In this document: piece after piece, positions 16,842 through 25,544 of the stretch
Layout of the letters: each line of letters begins with the position of its first letter
How positions within the stretch are numbered: position 1 is the first letter of the stretch
Assembly: GCA_019235885.1 (NCBI GenBank)
Contig: JAFAKB010000074.1
Coordinates: 1 to 64,000, forward strand
Direction of reading: 5' to 3'
From: Candidatus Eremiobacterota bacterium
GTDB lineage: Bacteria; Vulcanimicrobiota; Vulcanimicrobiia; Vulcanimicrobiales; Vulcanimicrobiaceae
Length of the DNA stretch: 64,000 bases
Program-made: the position numbers and the translations under genes
Notes under the pieces: generated by a model
Database searches by the model: none
The model's input: the letters and a program-made list of their open reading frames with translations, nothing else
Told to the model about the DNA's origin: nothing

Positions 16842-18509
16842 ATGCAGCTCACGATGCGCCGTGTTCTTCACGGCGCCGGGTTCGCGGTTTTGTGCGCTTT
16901 GCTCGCTGCGTGCGGGCACGGAGGCGCCGGCTCTTTATCTGTCGCACCGCCCAGTCCGGACCAAGTCGGGCACGGGAGCGGGTTGTCGAGGATCGCGCTT
17001 AGTCATGCCGACGCGGTAGAGCTCGCGAAGCGCGTCCTCCGCGGCGGCGCTCACGCGCTTGCCCCTCACGACGGGACGGGGAAACCGCTGGGTCGCGTCC
17101 TCCGGCCGCAGTCCGGTGATCCGCGCGCCTTGACGAACTACGGCGGGCCGACGGTCCCGAACGCGACGTCATACAACCTCTACGTGAACTGCGCGGCGTC
17201 GTGCTGGGGAACGCCGTCGACGTTCTTGACGAACCTCGCGAACAGCACGATGATCCATCTCGTCGACCAGTACGTCAACGTGTCGGCGGAGATCCGGTAT
17301 CCCTACGGCAGCAGCGTCGCGGTAAGCTATTCCGCGGGGACGCTGCACGACAGCGATGTCTACGCGATCGTTCACCAAGCCGCCGCCTCACTGGGAACGG
17401 GCTACGGGGTGGTCTACCACGTCTTTGTCCCACCGGGAACCGACGTCTGCAGTTCAGTCGCAGCCGGCGGCAAGTGCTATTCGCCCGACCAGCCGGCCCA
17501 ATGGACTTTCTGCGCGTATCACGGCAACACCGACTTCAGCGACATCGGCCACGTGCTGTATTCGGTCGAGCCGTATCAAAACGTGACCGGAACCTATAAC
17601 GGTCAGCAGCTGAGCTGTCAGGCACAGTACGCGCCCAACGGGCAGGTCGTCGATGCAACTGCGTCCACGCTCTCGCACGAGCTCTTCGAGACGATCACGG
17701 ATCCCGACGTCCCGAACCATCTCGCCTGGTACAACCAAACCTACGGCGAGATCGGGGACATCTGCCGCTTTACGCCGACCGGTGGTCCGGTCACGATCAA
17801 TGGCGTCTCGTACGGGCTCCAAAAAGAATACTCGAACGCCGATCAGGACTGCGTCTTCGGAGCGCCGGCGTGGCGTGCCACAGGCGGGTATGCCGTCGAC
17901 GTTGGTGCGACGAACGGCACGACGTGGGCGATCCCGTCCGACGGAAGCCTGTGGTACCAGACGAATTCCGGGTGGAACAAGACCAACGGCGCAAGCGCGA
18001 CGAAGGTCGAGGTCTCGCCGAACGGCAACGCGTGGGCGATCCTCAGCGATGAATCGATCTGGCACTACGCCTCCGGTTATTGGCAGAAGATCGGAGGTCT
18101 CGGTGTCGACATCGCGGCCGGCGCCGACGACAATCCATGGCTCATCGGGGCGGATGGCCTCACGCCGTTCCATTACGTGAACGGAAACTGGCAGCAGCTG
18201 CCCGGTCAGTTCACGCGCATCACCGCTTCGCCGGAGAACGTCGCATATGCCATCGCGCCGGACAAGCAAATCTGGCAGTACGACCCCGGCTCGAACAGCT
18301 GGATCCATGTCGCGTGCTGCGCCGACGATATCGGCGTCGGCGCGAACGGCAACCTCTGGGTGATCGGCGACGGGAATGCGATCTGGCACTGGAACGGTGG
18401 TTCCAGCTGGACGCAGTGGCCGGGCACGGGCACCAGCATCGCGGTCACCCCGAACGGCACCCCGTACGTCACCGAAGCGGGGACGAGCGCGGTCAAGTAC
18501 TACAAGTAG
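16842..18509 (+). CDS. Secreted lipoprotein: EXORDIUM/metalloprotease-like domain plus tectonin-type beta-propeller
   Basis: 555 residues. The lipobox LLAAC places the acylated Cys at residue 24. After a linker, residues about 100-345 (YGGPTVPNATSYNLYVN, then TLSHELFETITDPDVP and EIGDICRF) resemble bacterial proteins related to the plant EXORDIUM family, with an HExxE(x)D-type candidate metal site at His279-Glu280. From about 350 to the end there are five or six repeats of about 38 residues with V/I-x-W-A/V-I and G-S-L/I-W-x-Y motifs, typical of tectonin beta-propellers that bind sugars or lipids. It is probably anchored at the cell surface or periplasmic face. Enzymatic activity is not proven. 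Confidence 0.65.
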   Translation: MQLTMRRVLHGAGFAVLCALLAACGHGGAGSLSVAPPSPDQVGHGSGLSRIALSHADAVELAKRVLRGGAHALAPHDGTGKPLGRVLRPQSGDPRALTNYGGPTVPNATSYNLYVNCAASCWGTPSTFLTNLANSTMIHLVDQYVNVSAEIRYPYGSSVAVSYSAGTLHDSDVYAIVHQAAASLGTGYGVVYHVFVPPGTDVCSSVAAGGKCYSPDQPAQWTFCAYHGNTDFSDIGHVLYSVEPYQNVTGTYNGQQLSCQAQYAPNGQVVDATASTLSHELFETITDPDVPNHLAWYNQTYGEIGDICRFTPTGGPVTINGVSYGLQKEYSNADQDCVFGAPAWRATGGYAVDVGATNGTTWAIPSDGSLWYQTNSGWNKTNGASATKVEVSPNGNAWAILSDESIWHYASGYWQKIGGLGVDIAAGADDNPWLIGADGLTPFHYVNGNWQQLPGQFTRITASPENVAYAIAPDKQIWQYDPGSNSWIHVACCADDIGVGANGNLWVIGDGNAIWHWNGGSSWTQWPGTGTSIAVTPNGTPYVTEAGTSAVKYYK

Positions 18510-18530
18510 CGGTTGCGTACCGGCGCGTGG

Positions 18531-19043
18531 CTAATGTCCTTCGAGCGGCTCCGCGCGCTGGTACGCCCCGTGGCAGAAGAGGAGCGTCGGTTTGCGCTCG
18601 TAGGTGTAGCGCTCGACGTGGCCGAGAAAGATCTCGTGGTCGCCGCCGTAGTAGCGGTCGACGATGCGGCATTCGAAGTGGGCCGCCGCGCCCTCGATCA
18701 GCGGGACGCCGTACTCGCCGAGCGAGTGCGGGACGTTCTCGAACTTGTTCCGGTGCGGGCGGGCGAAGCGCAGCGCGAGTGCCTGTTGCTCGGTGGCCAG
18801 CACGGTCACGCCGAAGTGCGTTGCGGCGCGGAACGCCGGCAGGCTCGGCGCCGCGCGCGAGAGGCTCCACAGCACCAGCGGCGGGTCGAGCGAGACGGAG
18901 CTGAACGAGTTTCCCGTCAGCCCGTAGAGGCGCCCGGCCGTGTCGCGCGTCGTGATGACCGCGACGCCGGTCGCGAACGTGCCGAGCGCGTTGCGCAGGT
19001 CTCGCGCGTCGAACGCCGCGCCGCCGGGCTCGTGTGCCGTGAT
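18531..19043 (-). CDS. Flavin reductase-like domain protein with unusual start codon
   Basis: About 170 residues if translation begins at the ATC (19041-19043) placed six bases after GGAGGA. Reading from there gives FDARDLRNALGTFATGVAVIT, then LYGLTGNSFSSVSLDPPLVLW, the typical start of HpaC/flavin-reductase domains. The frame is closed by TAA at 19068-19070 and contains no ATG, GTG or TTG before the conserved core. The later GTG at 18875 would delete that core. These proteins bind FMN/FAD and supply reduced flavin to a partner monooxygenase. The divergent ACMSD-like gene and nearby luciferase-like monooxygenase make a two-component system plausible. A sequencing error or damaged start is the alternative. 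Confidence 0.65.
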   Translation of the reverse strand: MTAHEPGGAAFDARDLRNALGTFATGVAVITTRDTAGRLYGLTGNSFSSVSLDPPLVLWSLSRAAPSLPAFRAATHFGVTVLATEQQALALRFARPHRNKFENVPHSLGEYGVPLIEGAAAHFECRIVDRYYGGDHEIFLGHVERYTYERKPTLLFCHGAYQRAEPLEGH

Positions 19044-19070
19044 CGGTCGTCCTCCGCAGAGGCAGGTTTA

Positions 19071-19086
19071 TTTATCTAGCGATAAA
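19071..19086. promoter_or_regulatory. Palindromic operator candidate between flavin reductase and amidohydrolase
   Basis: TTTATC-TAGC-GATAAA is a perfect six-base-arm dyad in the divergent intergenic region. Operators of this TTATC-N-GATAA kind are used by MarR- and TetR-type regulators of aromatic catabolism. A TetR gene lies 1.7 kb downstream. It overlaps where both promoters would be. Confidence 0.45.
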
Positions 19087-19142
19087 ATGCACGCTGGCGA
19101 GGTCCCTGTCAAGGGGGCGGCCGGGGCGACGAGGGCTTTTTC

Positions 19143-20159
19143 GTGCCGATCTGCATCGACTGCCACGCGCATTTTCTTCCCGACGACTTCGTTGAAGCGC
19201 TCCGGCGCCGCGGCTTAGTCGACGCTCGCAAGGACGCGGGAGTGCTGCACCTGGCGCGTGCCGTCTGCGGCTACGCCGCGGAGCACACGCGGCTGCCGTA
19301 CTTCCCGCTGCTCTACGACCTCGACGCGCGCACGGCCCTCGCCGAGCAGCAGGGGATCGATCGTCAAATCACCTGCTTGCCGCCGTTCTATTTCGCATAC
19401 CTCGCCGAGCCGGAGCTCGGCACGGCGATTTGCCGGGCGGGGAACGACGCGCTCGCCGCGGCGGTCGCGCGCGCGCCGGAGCGGTTCGCCGCGTTCGCGA
19501 CCGTCCCGTTGCAGTCGCCGACCGACGCCGTCGCCGAGCTGCGCCGCGCCGTCGAAGAGCTGGGCTGCTGGGGGGTTGAGATCGGGTCGAGCGTCGGCGG
19601 CGCGCCGCTCGACGACCCGGCGCTCGACGTGTTCTGGGCAGCGTGCTGCGAGTTGGACGTGCCGGTGTTCATGCACCCGCACCACGAGCTCGGCGGCGAG
19701 CGCGCCGCGCCGTACTATCTCGGTAACCTGTTCGGCAACCCGTCCGAGACCGGCCTCATCGCCGCGCGGCTGATCTTCGCCGGCGTGTTCGAGCGGTTTC
19801 CGGAGCTGCGCATGATCCTCGCGCACGGCGGCGGAACGCTGGCCGCGCTCGCCGGCCGCCTCGACCACGGCTACCGCGTCCGCAGCGAGACGAAGACGAT
19901 TCCGAAGCCGCCCAGCGCATATCTCTCTCAGATATTCTTCGACATCGTCACCCACGACGACGCGTACCTAACGTATCTCGTGCAGCGCGTCGGATGGCGC
20001 AGCGTCGTCGTCGGGACCGACCGGCCGTTCGACATGGGGATCGACGACCCGCGCGGCGTGGTCGCGCGCATCGCGGGGATCGACGACGCCGCGCGCGCGG
20101 CGATCCTCAGCGAGAACGCGCGGTCGTTCCTTTCGCGGCACGCCGCCGCGCTGGCCTGA
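19143..20159 (+). CDS. Amidohydrolase family protein, ACMSD-like
   Basis: 338 residues from GTG. It starts with the metal-binding D-C-H-A-H-F motif (residues 6-11), has MHPHHE (about 178-183), AHGGGTLAALAGRLDHGY (about 222-239) and GTDRPFDMG with the late catalytic Asp. This order is that of amidohydrolase_2 proteins such as aminocarboxymuconate-semialdehyde decarboxylase and gamma-resorcylate decarboxylase. It would decarboxylate or hydrolyse an aromatic-derived acid. Its last 53 bases overlap the end of the convergent TetR gene. Position next to a flavin reductase, luciferase-like monooxygenase and importer suggests one catabolic pathway. Confidence 0.8.
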   Translation: MPICIDCHAHFLPDDFVEALRRRGLVDARKDAGVLHLARAVCGYAAEHTRLPYFPLLYDLDARTALAEQQGIDRQITCLPPFYFAYLAEPELGTAICRAGNDALAAAVARAPERFAAFATVPLQSPTDAVAELRRAVEELGCWGVEIGSSVGGAPLDDPALDVFWAACCELDVPVFMHPHHELGGERAAPYYLGNLFGNPSETGLIAARLIFAGVFERFPELRMILAHGGGTLAALAGRLDHGYRVRSETKTIPKPPSAYLSQIFFDIVTHDDAYLTYLVQRVGWRSVVVGTDRPFDMGIDDPRGVVARIAGIDDAARAAILSENARSFLSRHAAALA

Positions 20160-20826
20160 GCGTCGTCGCGATCACCGCCGGGACGCCGTCGAAGAACGAG
20201 GTCGCCAAGTTCGCCACGATCTCGTCGACGTTCTCCGGAATCTCCAGCCCGTAGATCCACTTGCGGATCCCGATGTAGAAGATGCTCGCGTGCAGCGCCC
20301 ACACCAGCTCGAACTCCATCTCGGTGATCGGCAGCTCGGCCGGCGCGGGCAGCCCGTACGCGAGCCGCACCTCGCGAATCACGCGCGTGTAGATGCGGTC
20401 GCGCACGAGCGTCAGGTACCGGCTGTTCAAATTGTTCCCGCCCAGCCCCGCGAACATGAAGATGCGGATCCACTCGTAGCTCAGCACCGCCTTCGCGTAC
20501 TCGCGGTAGAACGCGACGACGCGCTCGCGCGCCGGCTGCGAGTGGTCGTCGAGCAGCTCTTCCCAGTGCGGGTCCCAGCGGTTGAGATAGACGTCGCGGT
20601 AGACGCGGTCGATCAGCGCCTCTTTGTTCGGAAAATAGCGGTACAGCAGCGGCTGCGTGATCCCCAGCCGCTTCGCCAGCTCGCGCGTGCGGCCGCCGAA
20701 CCCCACCTCGCAGAAGAACGCGACCGCACCGCGCGCGATCAGCCGCTCGCGCTCGTCGGGGGCGAGCCGCGTGCGCGGCGGTGTGCGCCGGCGGCTCGCC
20801 GCGGCGCGCGGCTTCGAGGCCATCAT
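20107..20826 (-). CDS. TetR/AcrR-family transcriptional regulator
   Basis: 239 residues from ATG at 20826; upstream in-frame starts would add a poorly conserved basic tail. The N-terminal helix-turn-helix is complete: ARGAVAFFCEVGFGGRTREL then KRLGITQPLLYRYFPNKEAL (about residues 31-71). The C-terminal ligand domain is long, with RDRIYTRVIREVRLAYG. It is divergent from the luciferase-like monooxygenase and Liv importer operon, with a palindrome between the two genes, so it most likely controls that operon. The ligand is unknown. Its 3' end overlaps the convergent amidohydrolase gene. Confidence 0.85.
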   Translation of the reverse strand: MMASKPRAAASRRRTPPRTRLAPDERERLIARGAVAFFCEVGFGGRTRELAKRLGITQPLLYRYFPNKEALIDRVYRDVYLNRWDPHWEELLDDHSQPARERVVAFYREYAKAVLSYEWIRIFMFAGLGGNNLNSRYLTLVRDRIYTRVIREVRLAYGLPAPAELPITEMEFELVWALHASIFYIGIRKWIYGLEIPENVDEIVANLATSFFDGVPAVIATTLRPARRRAAKGTTARSR

Positions 20827-20882
20827 GGCTTTGAATATCGCAGCGGGTGAACGGCGTCCTGTCGGCAAGGAAATTTGTGCTG

Positions 20883-20892
20883 ATCGGCCGAT
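20883..20892. promoter_or_regulatory. Candidate TetR operator
   Basis: ATCGGCCGAT is a self-complementary ten-base dyad 23 bases before the monooxygenase start and 57 bases before the TetR start. A short palindrome in an 89-base divergent region is where an autoregulating TetR protein would bind, but chance dyads of this length do occur in GC-rich DNA. Confidence 0.35.
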
Positions 20893-20915
20893 AGATAGCG
20901 GGCGGAGGATCGGCG

Positions 20916-22037
20916 ATGCGGCTTGGCTACTTCACGATGCCCCTTCACCCCCCGTCGCGGAACTACACCGACGTTCTGAAGGAGGATCGCGAGGCGATCG
21001 TCCTGGCCGACCGGCTCGGCTACGTGGAGGCATTCGTCGGCGAGCACGTGACCGATCTCGCCGAGCCGGTCACCTCGTGCCTCACGTTCATCGCCTCGCT
21101 GCTCGACCGCACCGAGAAGATCGTCCTGGGCAGCGGGACCGTGAACTTGCCCAACAACCACCCCGCGCAGGTCGCCGCGCAGGTCGCGATGATCGACCAC
21201 CTGCTCGAAGGACGGTTTCTGTTCGGGATCAGCCCAGGCGGTTTGCTCTCGGATGCGGAGGCGTTCGGCAACCTCGACCGCGACCGCACCGCAATGTTCG
21301 TCGAAGCGATCGATCACGTGCTGGCGATCTGGGCCGGCGAGGCGCCCTACGATCTGCGCGGCGAGTTCTGGTCGATCACGACCGCGCGCACGATGAAGCC
21401 GGAGATCGGCCAAGGCGGGATCGTAAAGCCCTACCAGCGCCCGCACCCGCCGATCGTGGTGACCGCGGTCGCGCCGTTCTCGAAGGGCGTCACCGAGGCG
21501 GCGAAGCGCGGCTGGACGCCGATCTCGGCGAACTTTTTGCAGCCGAACTGGGTCGCCTCGCACTGGCCGAAGTACGTCGAGGGCTGCGCCGGCGGTCCGC
21601 GCGCCGCCGATCCGGCCGACTGGCGCGTCGCGAAGAGCATCTTCGTCGCCGACGACGAGGCGACGGCGCAGCGCTACGGCAAGGGACACGACGGCCCGTA
21701 CGCCTACTACTTCCGCTCCATCATGACGAAGCTGATCGGCAACGGCCGGCCCGAATTGTTCAAGGCCGACCGCGCGATGCCCGACGAAGCGATCACGCTG
21801 GACTACGTGCTCGACTCGCTCGTGATCTGCGGCACGGTGGACTCGGTCGTCGAGCAGCTGCTCGCGTTCCGCGACCACATCGGCGACTTCGGGACGCTGC
21901 TGTACGCCGGCCACGACTGGGCCGACCCGGCGCTCGGAAAGCGCTCGATGGAGCTGATGGCGACCGAGGTGATCCCGCGCGTGAACGCGGCGATCGCGAA
22001 CGGCCGCGCGCCGGCGCGCAGCTCGTCGGTGGCCTAG
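20916..22037 (+). CDS. LLM-class (luciferase-like) flavin-dependent monooxygenase
   Basis: 373 residues; GGAGG sits eight bases before the ATG. The sequence is a bacterial-luciferase-type TIM barrel: MRLGYFTMPLHPP, VGEHVTD, LGSGTVNLPNNHPAQVAAQVAMIDHLLEGRF with GISPGGLLSD, and PPIVVTAVAPFSKGVTEAAKRGWTPIS. Such enzymes use reduced FMN (or F420) and oxygen to oxidise a small substrate. A separate reductase usually supplies the flavin; the flavin-reductase gene at 18531 is a candidate. It leads an operon that continues through a dehydrogenase and an amino-acid-type importer, suggesting degradation of the imported compound. Confidence 0.85.
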   Translation: MRLGYFTMPLHPPSRNYTDVLKEDREAIVLADRLGYVEAFVGEHVTDLAEPVTSCLTFIASLLDRTEKIVLGSGTVNLPNNHPAQVAAQVAMIDHLLEGRFLFGISPGGLLSDAEAFGNLDRDRTAMFVEAIDHVLAIWAGEAPYDLRGEFWSITTARTMKPEIGQGGIVKPYQRPHPPIVVTAVAPFSKGVTEAAKRGWTPISANFLQPNWVASHWPKYVEGCAGGPRAADPADWRVAKSIFVADDEATAQRYGKGHDGPYAYYFRSIMTKLIGNGRPELFKADRAMPDEAITLDYVLDSLVICGTVDSVVEQLLAFRDHIGDFGTLLYAGHDWADPALGKRSMELMATEVIPRVNAAIANGRAPARSSSVA

Positions 22038-22040
22038 CGC

Positions 22041-22934
22041 ATGGCGCAACGCGTCGGTTTGCTCGGCCTGGGGATCATGGGCTCGGCGTACGCGGGTCAT
22101 CTGATCGACGCGGGCTTCGAGACAAGCGGGTTCGACGTCGATCCCGGCGCGCTGCGGCGCTTCGAGGAGCGAGGCGGGCGTGCCGCGGCCGACCAGCGCG
22201 CGCTCGCGCGGGAATCCGACGTGGTGATCAGCGCGCTGCCGAGCGTCGAGGCGGCGGACGACGCGTTCTTCGGCGCCGGCGGCATCGCCGCGGGAGCGCA
22301 TCGTGGACTGATCGTCCTCGAGGCGAGCACGCTGCCGCTCGAGGCGAAAGAACGCTGCCGAAACGGGCTCGCGGCGCACGGCGTCGCGGTGCTCGACGCG
22401 CCGGTGAGCGGCACCGGCACGCAGGCGCGGGTGAAGGATCTCGCGATCTACGCCAGCGGGGAGCGCGCCGCGTTCGACGCGGTCGCGGGCGTGCTCGGCA
22501 CGCTGGCGCGGGTGGTGCGCTACGTCGGCGAGTTCGGCGTCGGCTCGAAGCTCAAGTACATCGCGAACCTGCTGGTGACGATTCACAACGCGGCGGCAGC
22601 CGAGGCGGTCGTGTTCGCGCAGAAGGCCGGCCTCGACCCGGCGATGATGATCGAAGTGGTCGGCGAAGGCGCGGGCGCATCGCGCATGCTCGCAGTGCGC
22701 GGGCCGATGATGGCGGCGGGATCGTACGAACCGGCGGCGATGAAGCTCGACGTCTACAAGAAGGATCTGCACATCATCGCCGACTTCGCGCGCGAGGTCG
22801 GCGCGCCGACCCCGCTCTTCTCGCAAAGCGCAGTTTTCTACAAAACCGCTATGGAGGAGGGCCGCGGGAAACAGGACACGGCGGCGATCGCCTCGGTATT
22901 GAAGACCATGGCCGGACTCCCGCCGGATCCCTGA
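22041..22934 (+). CDS. NAD(P)-dependent beta-hydroxyacid dehydrogenase-like protein
   Basis: 297 residues, three bases after the monooxygenase gene. It has the Rossmann motif LLGLGIMGSAYAGHL (residues 6-20), the substrate loop DAPVSGTGTQARVKDLAIYASG, and GSKLKYIANLLVTIHN with the catalytic lysine typical of 3-hydroxyisobutyrate and tartronate-semialdehyde-type enzymes. It oxidises or reduces a beta-hydroxyacid or semialdehyde. Within this operon it probably handles a breakdown product of the imported substrate. The last 35 residues (KQDTAAIASVLKTMAG) form the usual C-terminal helical part. Confidence 0.8.
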   Translation: MAQRVGLLGLGIMGSAYAGHLIDAGFETSGFDVDPGALRRFEERGGRAAADQRALARESDVVISALPSVEAADDAFFGAGGIAAGAHRGLIVLEASTLPLEAKERCRNGLAAHGVAVLDAPVSGTGTQARVKDLAIYASGERAAFDAVAGVLGTLARVVRYVGEFGVGSKLKYIANLLVTIHNAAAAEAVVFAQKAGLDPAMMIEVVGEGAGASRMLAVRGPMMAAGSYEPAAMKLDVYKKDLHIIADFAREVGAPTPLFSQSAVFYKTAMEEGRGKQDTAAIASVLKTMAGLPPDP

Positions 22935-23815
22935 TGGACCATCTGCTCCACCCGGATCTGCGCTTCGTCGCGCAGAACGTGCTGGGCGGGCTCGCCTACG
23001 GCAGCCTGCTGTTCTTGATCGCCTCGGGGTTGACGCTGGTCTTCGGGCTGATGCGGATCATCAACCTCGCGCAGACCGCGTTCTACCTGCTCGGCGCGTA
23101 CGTCGGGCTGACGCTGGTCGCGCACGGCACGAACTTCTGGCTCGCGAGCGCGGCCGCCGGAATCGTCACGATGGTGCTCGGACTGGCGGTGTACCGCGCG
23201 TTCCTGCACCGCTACCACGCCGACCCGCTGACCTCGCTGCTGCTCACGCTCGGGTTCACGCTGATCCTCGACGACGCGATCCTGGCGATCTGGGGCGGCG
23301 ATCCGCACTCGATCGCGCCGCCGCCCGCGCTCGCGGGCTCGGTGCAGCTCGGCACGCTGGTGTTCCCGGTGTACTGGCTGGCGGTGATCGTCCTGAGCGT
23401 CGTCGTCGCGGCGGTCATGTTCATCGCGCTGCAGCGCACGATGCTCGGGGTGATGATTCGCGCCAGCGTCGACGACGAGGAGATGGCGCGCGGGCTCGGG
23501 GTCGACGTCAACCGCGCGTTCTACGTGGTCTTCGCGGCCGGCGCGCTGATCGCCGGAATCGGCGGTTTGCTCGGCGGGCCGATCACCAGCGCCTATCCCG
23601 GGCTCGACGGCGAGCTGACGCCGCTGGCGTTCGCCGTGGTGATCGTCGGCGGGATGGGCAGCCTCAGCGGCGCGCTCGTCGGCAGCCTGCTGATCGGGCT
23701 CGTCAACGCGTTCGGCAAAGCGATGTTCCCGGAGCTCTCGTACTTCACGATCTTTGTGCCGGTTGCGCTGATCATGGCGTTCCGCCCGCAAGGGCTGTTC
23801 GGAAGGAAGCTGTGA
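22934..23815 (+). CDS. livH: Branched-chain-type ABC transporter permease (LivH family)
   Basis: 293 residues and very hydrophobic, with about eight membrane helices. It opens with LGGLAYGSLLFLIASGLTLVFGLMRI and includes the GLMRIINLAQTAFY segment and FAVVIVGGMGSLSGALVGSLLIG, both typical of LivH permeases. The ATG shares one base with the previous stop. It forms the inner-membrane channel with the next gene (LivM-like) and is driven by two ATPases. The substrate is not certain: this family carries branched-chain amino acids, but also urea, amides and aromatic acids. Confidence 0.92.
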   Translation: MDHLLHPDLRFVAQNVLGGLAYGSLLFLIASGLTLVFGLMRIINLAQTAFYLLGAYVGLTLVAHGTNFWLASAAAGIVTMVLGLAVYRAFLHRYHADPLTSLLLTLGFTLILDDAILAIWGGDPHSIAPPPALAGSVQLGTLVFPVYWLAVIVLSVVVAAVMFIALQRTMLGVMIRASVDDEEMARGLGVDVNRAFYVVFAAGALIAGIGGLLGGPITSAYPGLDGELTPLAFAVVIVGGMGSLSGALVGSLLIGLVNAFGKAMFPELSYFTIFVPVALIMAFRPQGLFGRKL

Positions 23816-24792
23816 GGGCGCGCCGCCACTGGACGCTGGTGACCGCCGCCGGGCTGATCGTCGCGCTGCTGCTGCCGAAGCTCGGCGTGCCGACGTTCTA
23901 CGTCTCGCTGCTGACGCAGACGTGGATCTTCGCGATCGTCGCGATGAGCCTCGACCTGCTGATCGGCTTCACCGGCTTGGTGAACTTCAGCCAAGCGGCG
24001 CTGTTCGGCGTCGGCGCGTACGCGGTCGCGATCGCGGCGACGCGCTTTCACGTCGTCGGGTTCGTTCCGGCGCTGGGACTTGGAATTATCGCGGCCGTCG
24101 TCACGGCGGCGGTGTTCGGGCTCGTCGCGCTGCGCAGCGAGGGCGTCGGCTTCATCATCATCACCATCGCGCTGAACGAGATCGTGTGGGGGCTGGCGTA
24201 CCAGTGGGTCTCGGTCAGCGGCGGCGACAACGGGATCACCGGCCTGGTGCGCCCGGCGGTTGGCCCGTTCGACGTCTCCGCGAACACGGGCTACTACTAC
24301 GTCTGCTTCGCCTTCTTTGCGCTCGCGCTGCTGCTGATGCTGCTCATCGTGCGCTCGCCGTTCGGGCTGGTGCTCAAAGGCGTGCGCGAGACGCCGCGCC
24401 GGATGCGCGCGCTCGGCTACAACGTCTGGCTCTACCGCTACCTGGCGCTGATGCTTTCCGGCGCGTTCGCCGGGCTCGCCGGCGTGCTGTTCGCCTGGTA
24501 CAACCAGTTCGTCGGCCCCGTCGCGCTCTCGCTCGACCAGTCGACGCAGTTCCTGATCATGGTGATCCTGGGCGGGATCGGGACGCTCTACGGCCAGCTC
24601 TTCGGCGCGTTCGTCGTCGTCTTCCTGAGCAACGAGCTCAGCGCGATCACGCCGCGCTGGCAGCTGATTCTCGGCTTGGTGTACTTCGCGGTGGTGATGT
24701 ACGCGCCGGGCGGTTTGGTGGTGCTCGTGCCGCGGCTGTGGGCGCGACTGCGCGGGCGCAACATTCCGGTTGTCGCCTCGGAGCCGCTGTGA
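23812..24792 (+). CDS. livM: Branched-chain-type ABC transporter permease (LivM family)
   Basis: 326 residues; GTG start overlapping the LivH stop (GTGA). The hydrophobic sequence shows ten or so helices, the family motif GLVNFSQAALFGVGAYAVAIA (residues about 53-73), GITGLVRPAVGP and the EAA-like loop LKGVRETPRRMRALGYNV. It ends ARLRGRNIPVVASEPL. It pairs with LivH to form the channel. The GTGA overlaps within this operon indicate tight co-translation. Confidence 0.92.
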   Translation: MRARRHWTLVTAAGLIVALLLPKLGVPTFYVSLLTQTWIFAIVAMSLDLLIGFTGLVNFSQAALFGVGAYAVAIAATRFHVVGFVPALGLGIIAAVVTAAVFGLVALRSEGVGFIIITIALNEIVWGLAYQWVSVSGGDNGITGLVRPAVGPFDVSANTGYYYVCFAFFALALLLMLLIVRSPFGLVLKGVRETPRRMRALGYNVWLYRYLALMLSGAFAGLAGVLFAWYNQFVGPVALSLDQSTQFLIMVILGGIGTLYGQLFGAFVVVFLSNELSAITPRWQLILGLVYFAVVMYAPGGLVVLVPRLWARLRGRNIPVVASEPL

Positions 24793-25544
24793 GCGCGAAC
24801 GGGGTGTGCCTCGCGCTGGACTGCGTGACGAAGCGGTTCGGCAGGCTCGCCGTGCTCGAAGAGGTGTCGTTCTCCGTGCCGGCGGGACAGCGCTGCGGGA
24901 TCATCGGTCCGAACGGCGCCGGCAAGTCGACGCTCTTCAACATCGTCGCCGGCGATCTGCCGCTGACGCGCGGGTCGGTCCGCTTCCTCGGAGCCGACGT
25001 CACCCGCCGGAGCGCGCACGCGCGCGCGCGGCTCGGGCTGGGGCGCACGTTCCAGACGACGACGCTGTTTCCGAAGCTCACCGTGCTGGAAAACCTCGTG
25101 CTGGCGCTGCAAGCGCATAGCGCCGAGCGCTTCGCCATGCTCGTTCCGCGCAGCCGCTACCGCGCGCGCGACGAGGAGGCGCTCGCGCTGCTCGAGCGCG
25201 TCGGGCTGACGGCGCGCGCGCATCATCTGGTCGACGCGCTCGGCTACGGCGAGAAGCGGCAGATCGAGATTCTGCTCGCGCTCGCGCAGCGCCCGAAGCT
25301 GCTGCTGCTCGACGAGCCGACGGCCGGTCTGGCGCCGGCCGACGCGACGCTCGTCACCGCGATGCTCAAGAGGGAGCATTCGGACTTGACGATCGTGCTG
25401 ATCGAGCACGACATGGGCGTGGTGTTCGACGTCGTCGAGCGGCTCGTCGTGCTGCACCACGGCCGCGTCGTCGCCGACGGGCCGCTCGAAACGATCCGCG
25501 GCGATCAGCGCGTGCAAGAGATCTATCTGGGCGGGAAGCTGTGA
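24789..25544 (+). CDS. livG: Branched-chain-type ABC transporter ATPase (LivG family)
   Basis: 251 residues from GTG (24789), overlapping the LivM stop by four bases. Walker A is GPNGAGKST, the LivG-specific GRTFQTTTLFPKLTVLENL follows, the ABC signature region is replaced by the GYGEKRQIEILLALA form typical of LivG, and Walker B is LLLLDEPTAGL, with the switch histidine in LIEHDM. It hydrolyses ATP to drive import. Confidence 0.92.
   Translation: MSANGVCLALDCVTKRFGRLAVLEEVSFSVPAGQRCGIIGPNGAGKSTLFNIVAGDLPLTRGSVRFLGADVTRRSAHARARLGLGRTFQTTTLFPKLTVLENLVLALQAHSAERFAMLVPRSRYRARDEEALALLERVGLTARAHHLVDALGYGEKRQIEILLALAQRPKLLLLDEPTAGLAPADATLVTAMLKREHSDLTIVLIEHDMGVVFDVVERLVVLHHGRVVADGPLETIRGDQRVQEIYLGGKL

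Noticed and set aside
20823-22826. A 667-residue minus-strand frame under the monooxygenase and dehydrogenase genes
   Set aside because: Shadow frame opposite two well-supported genes.
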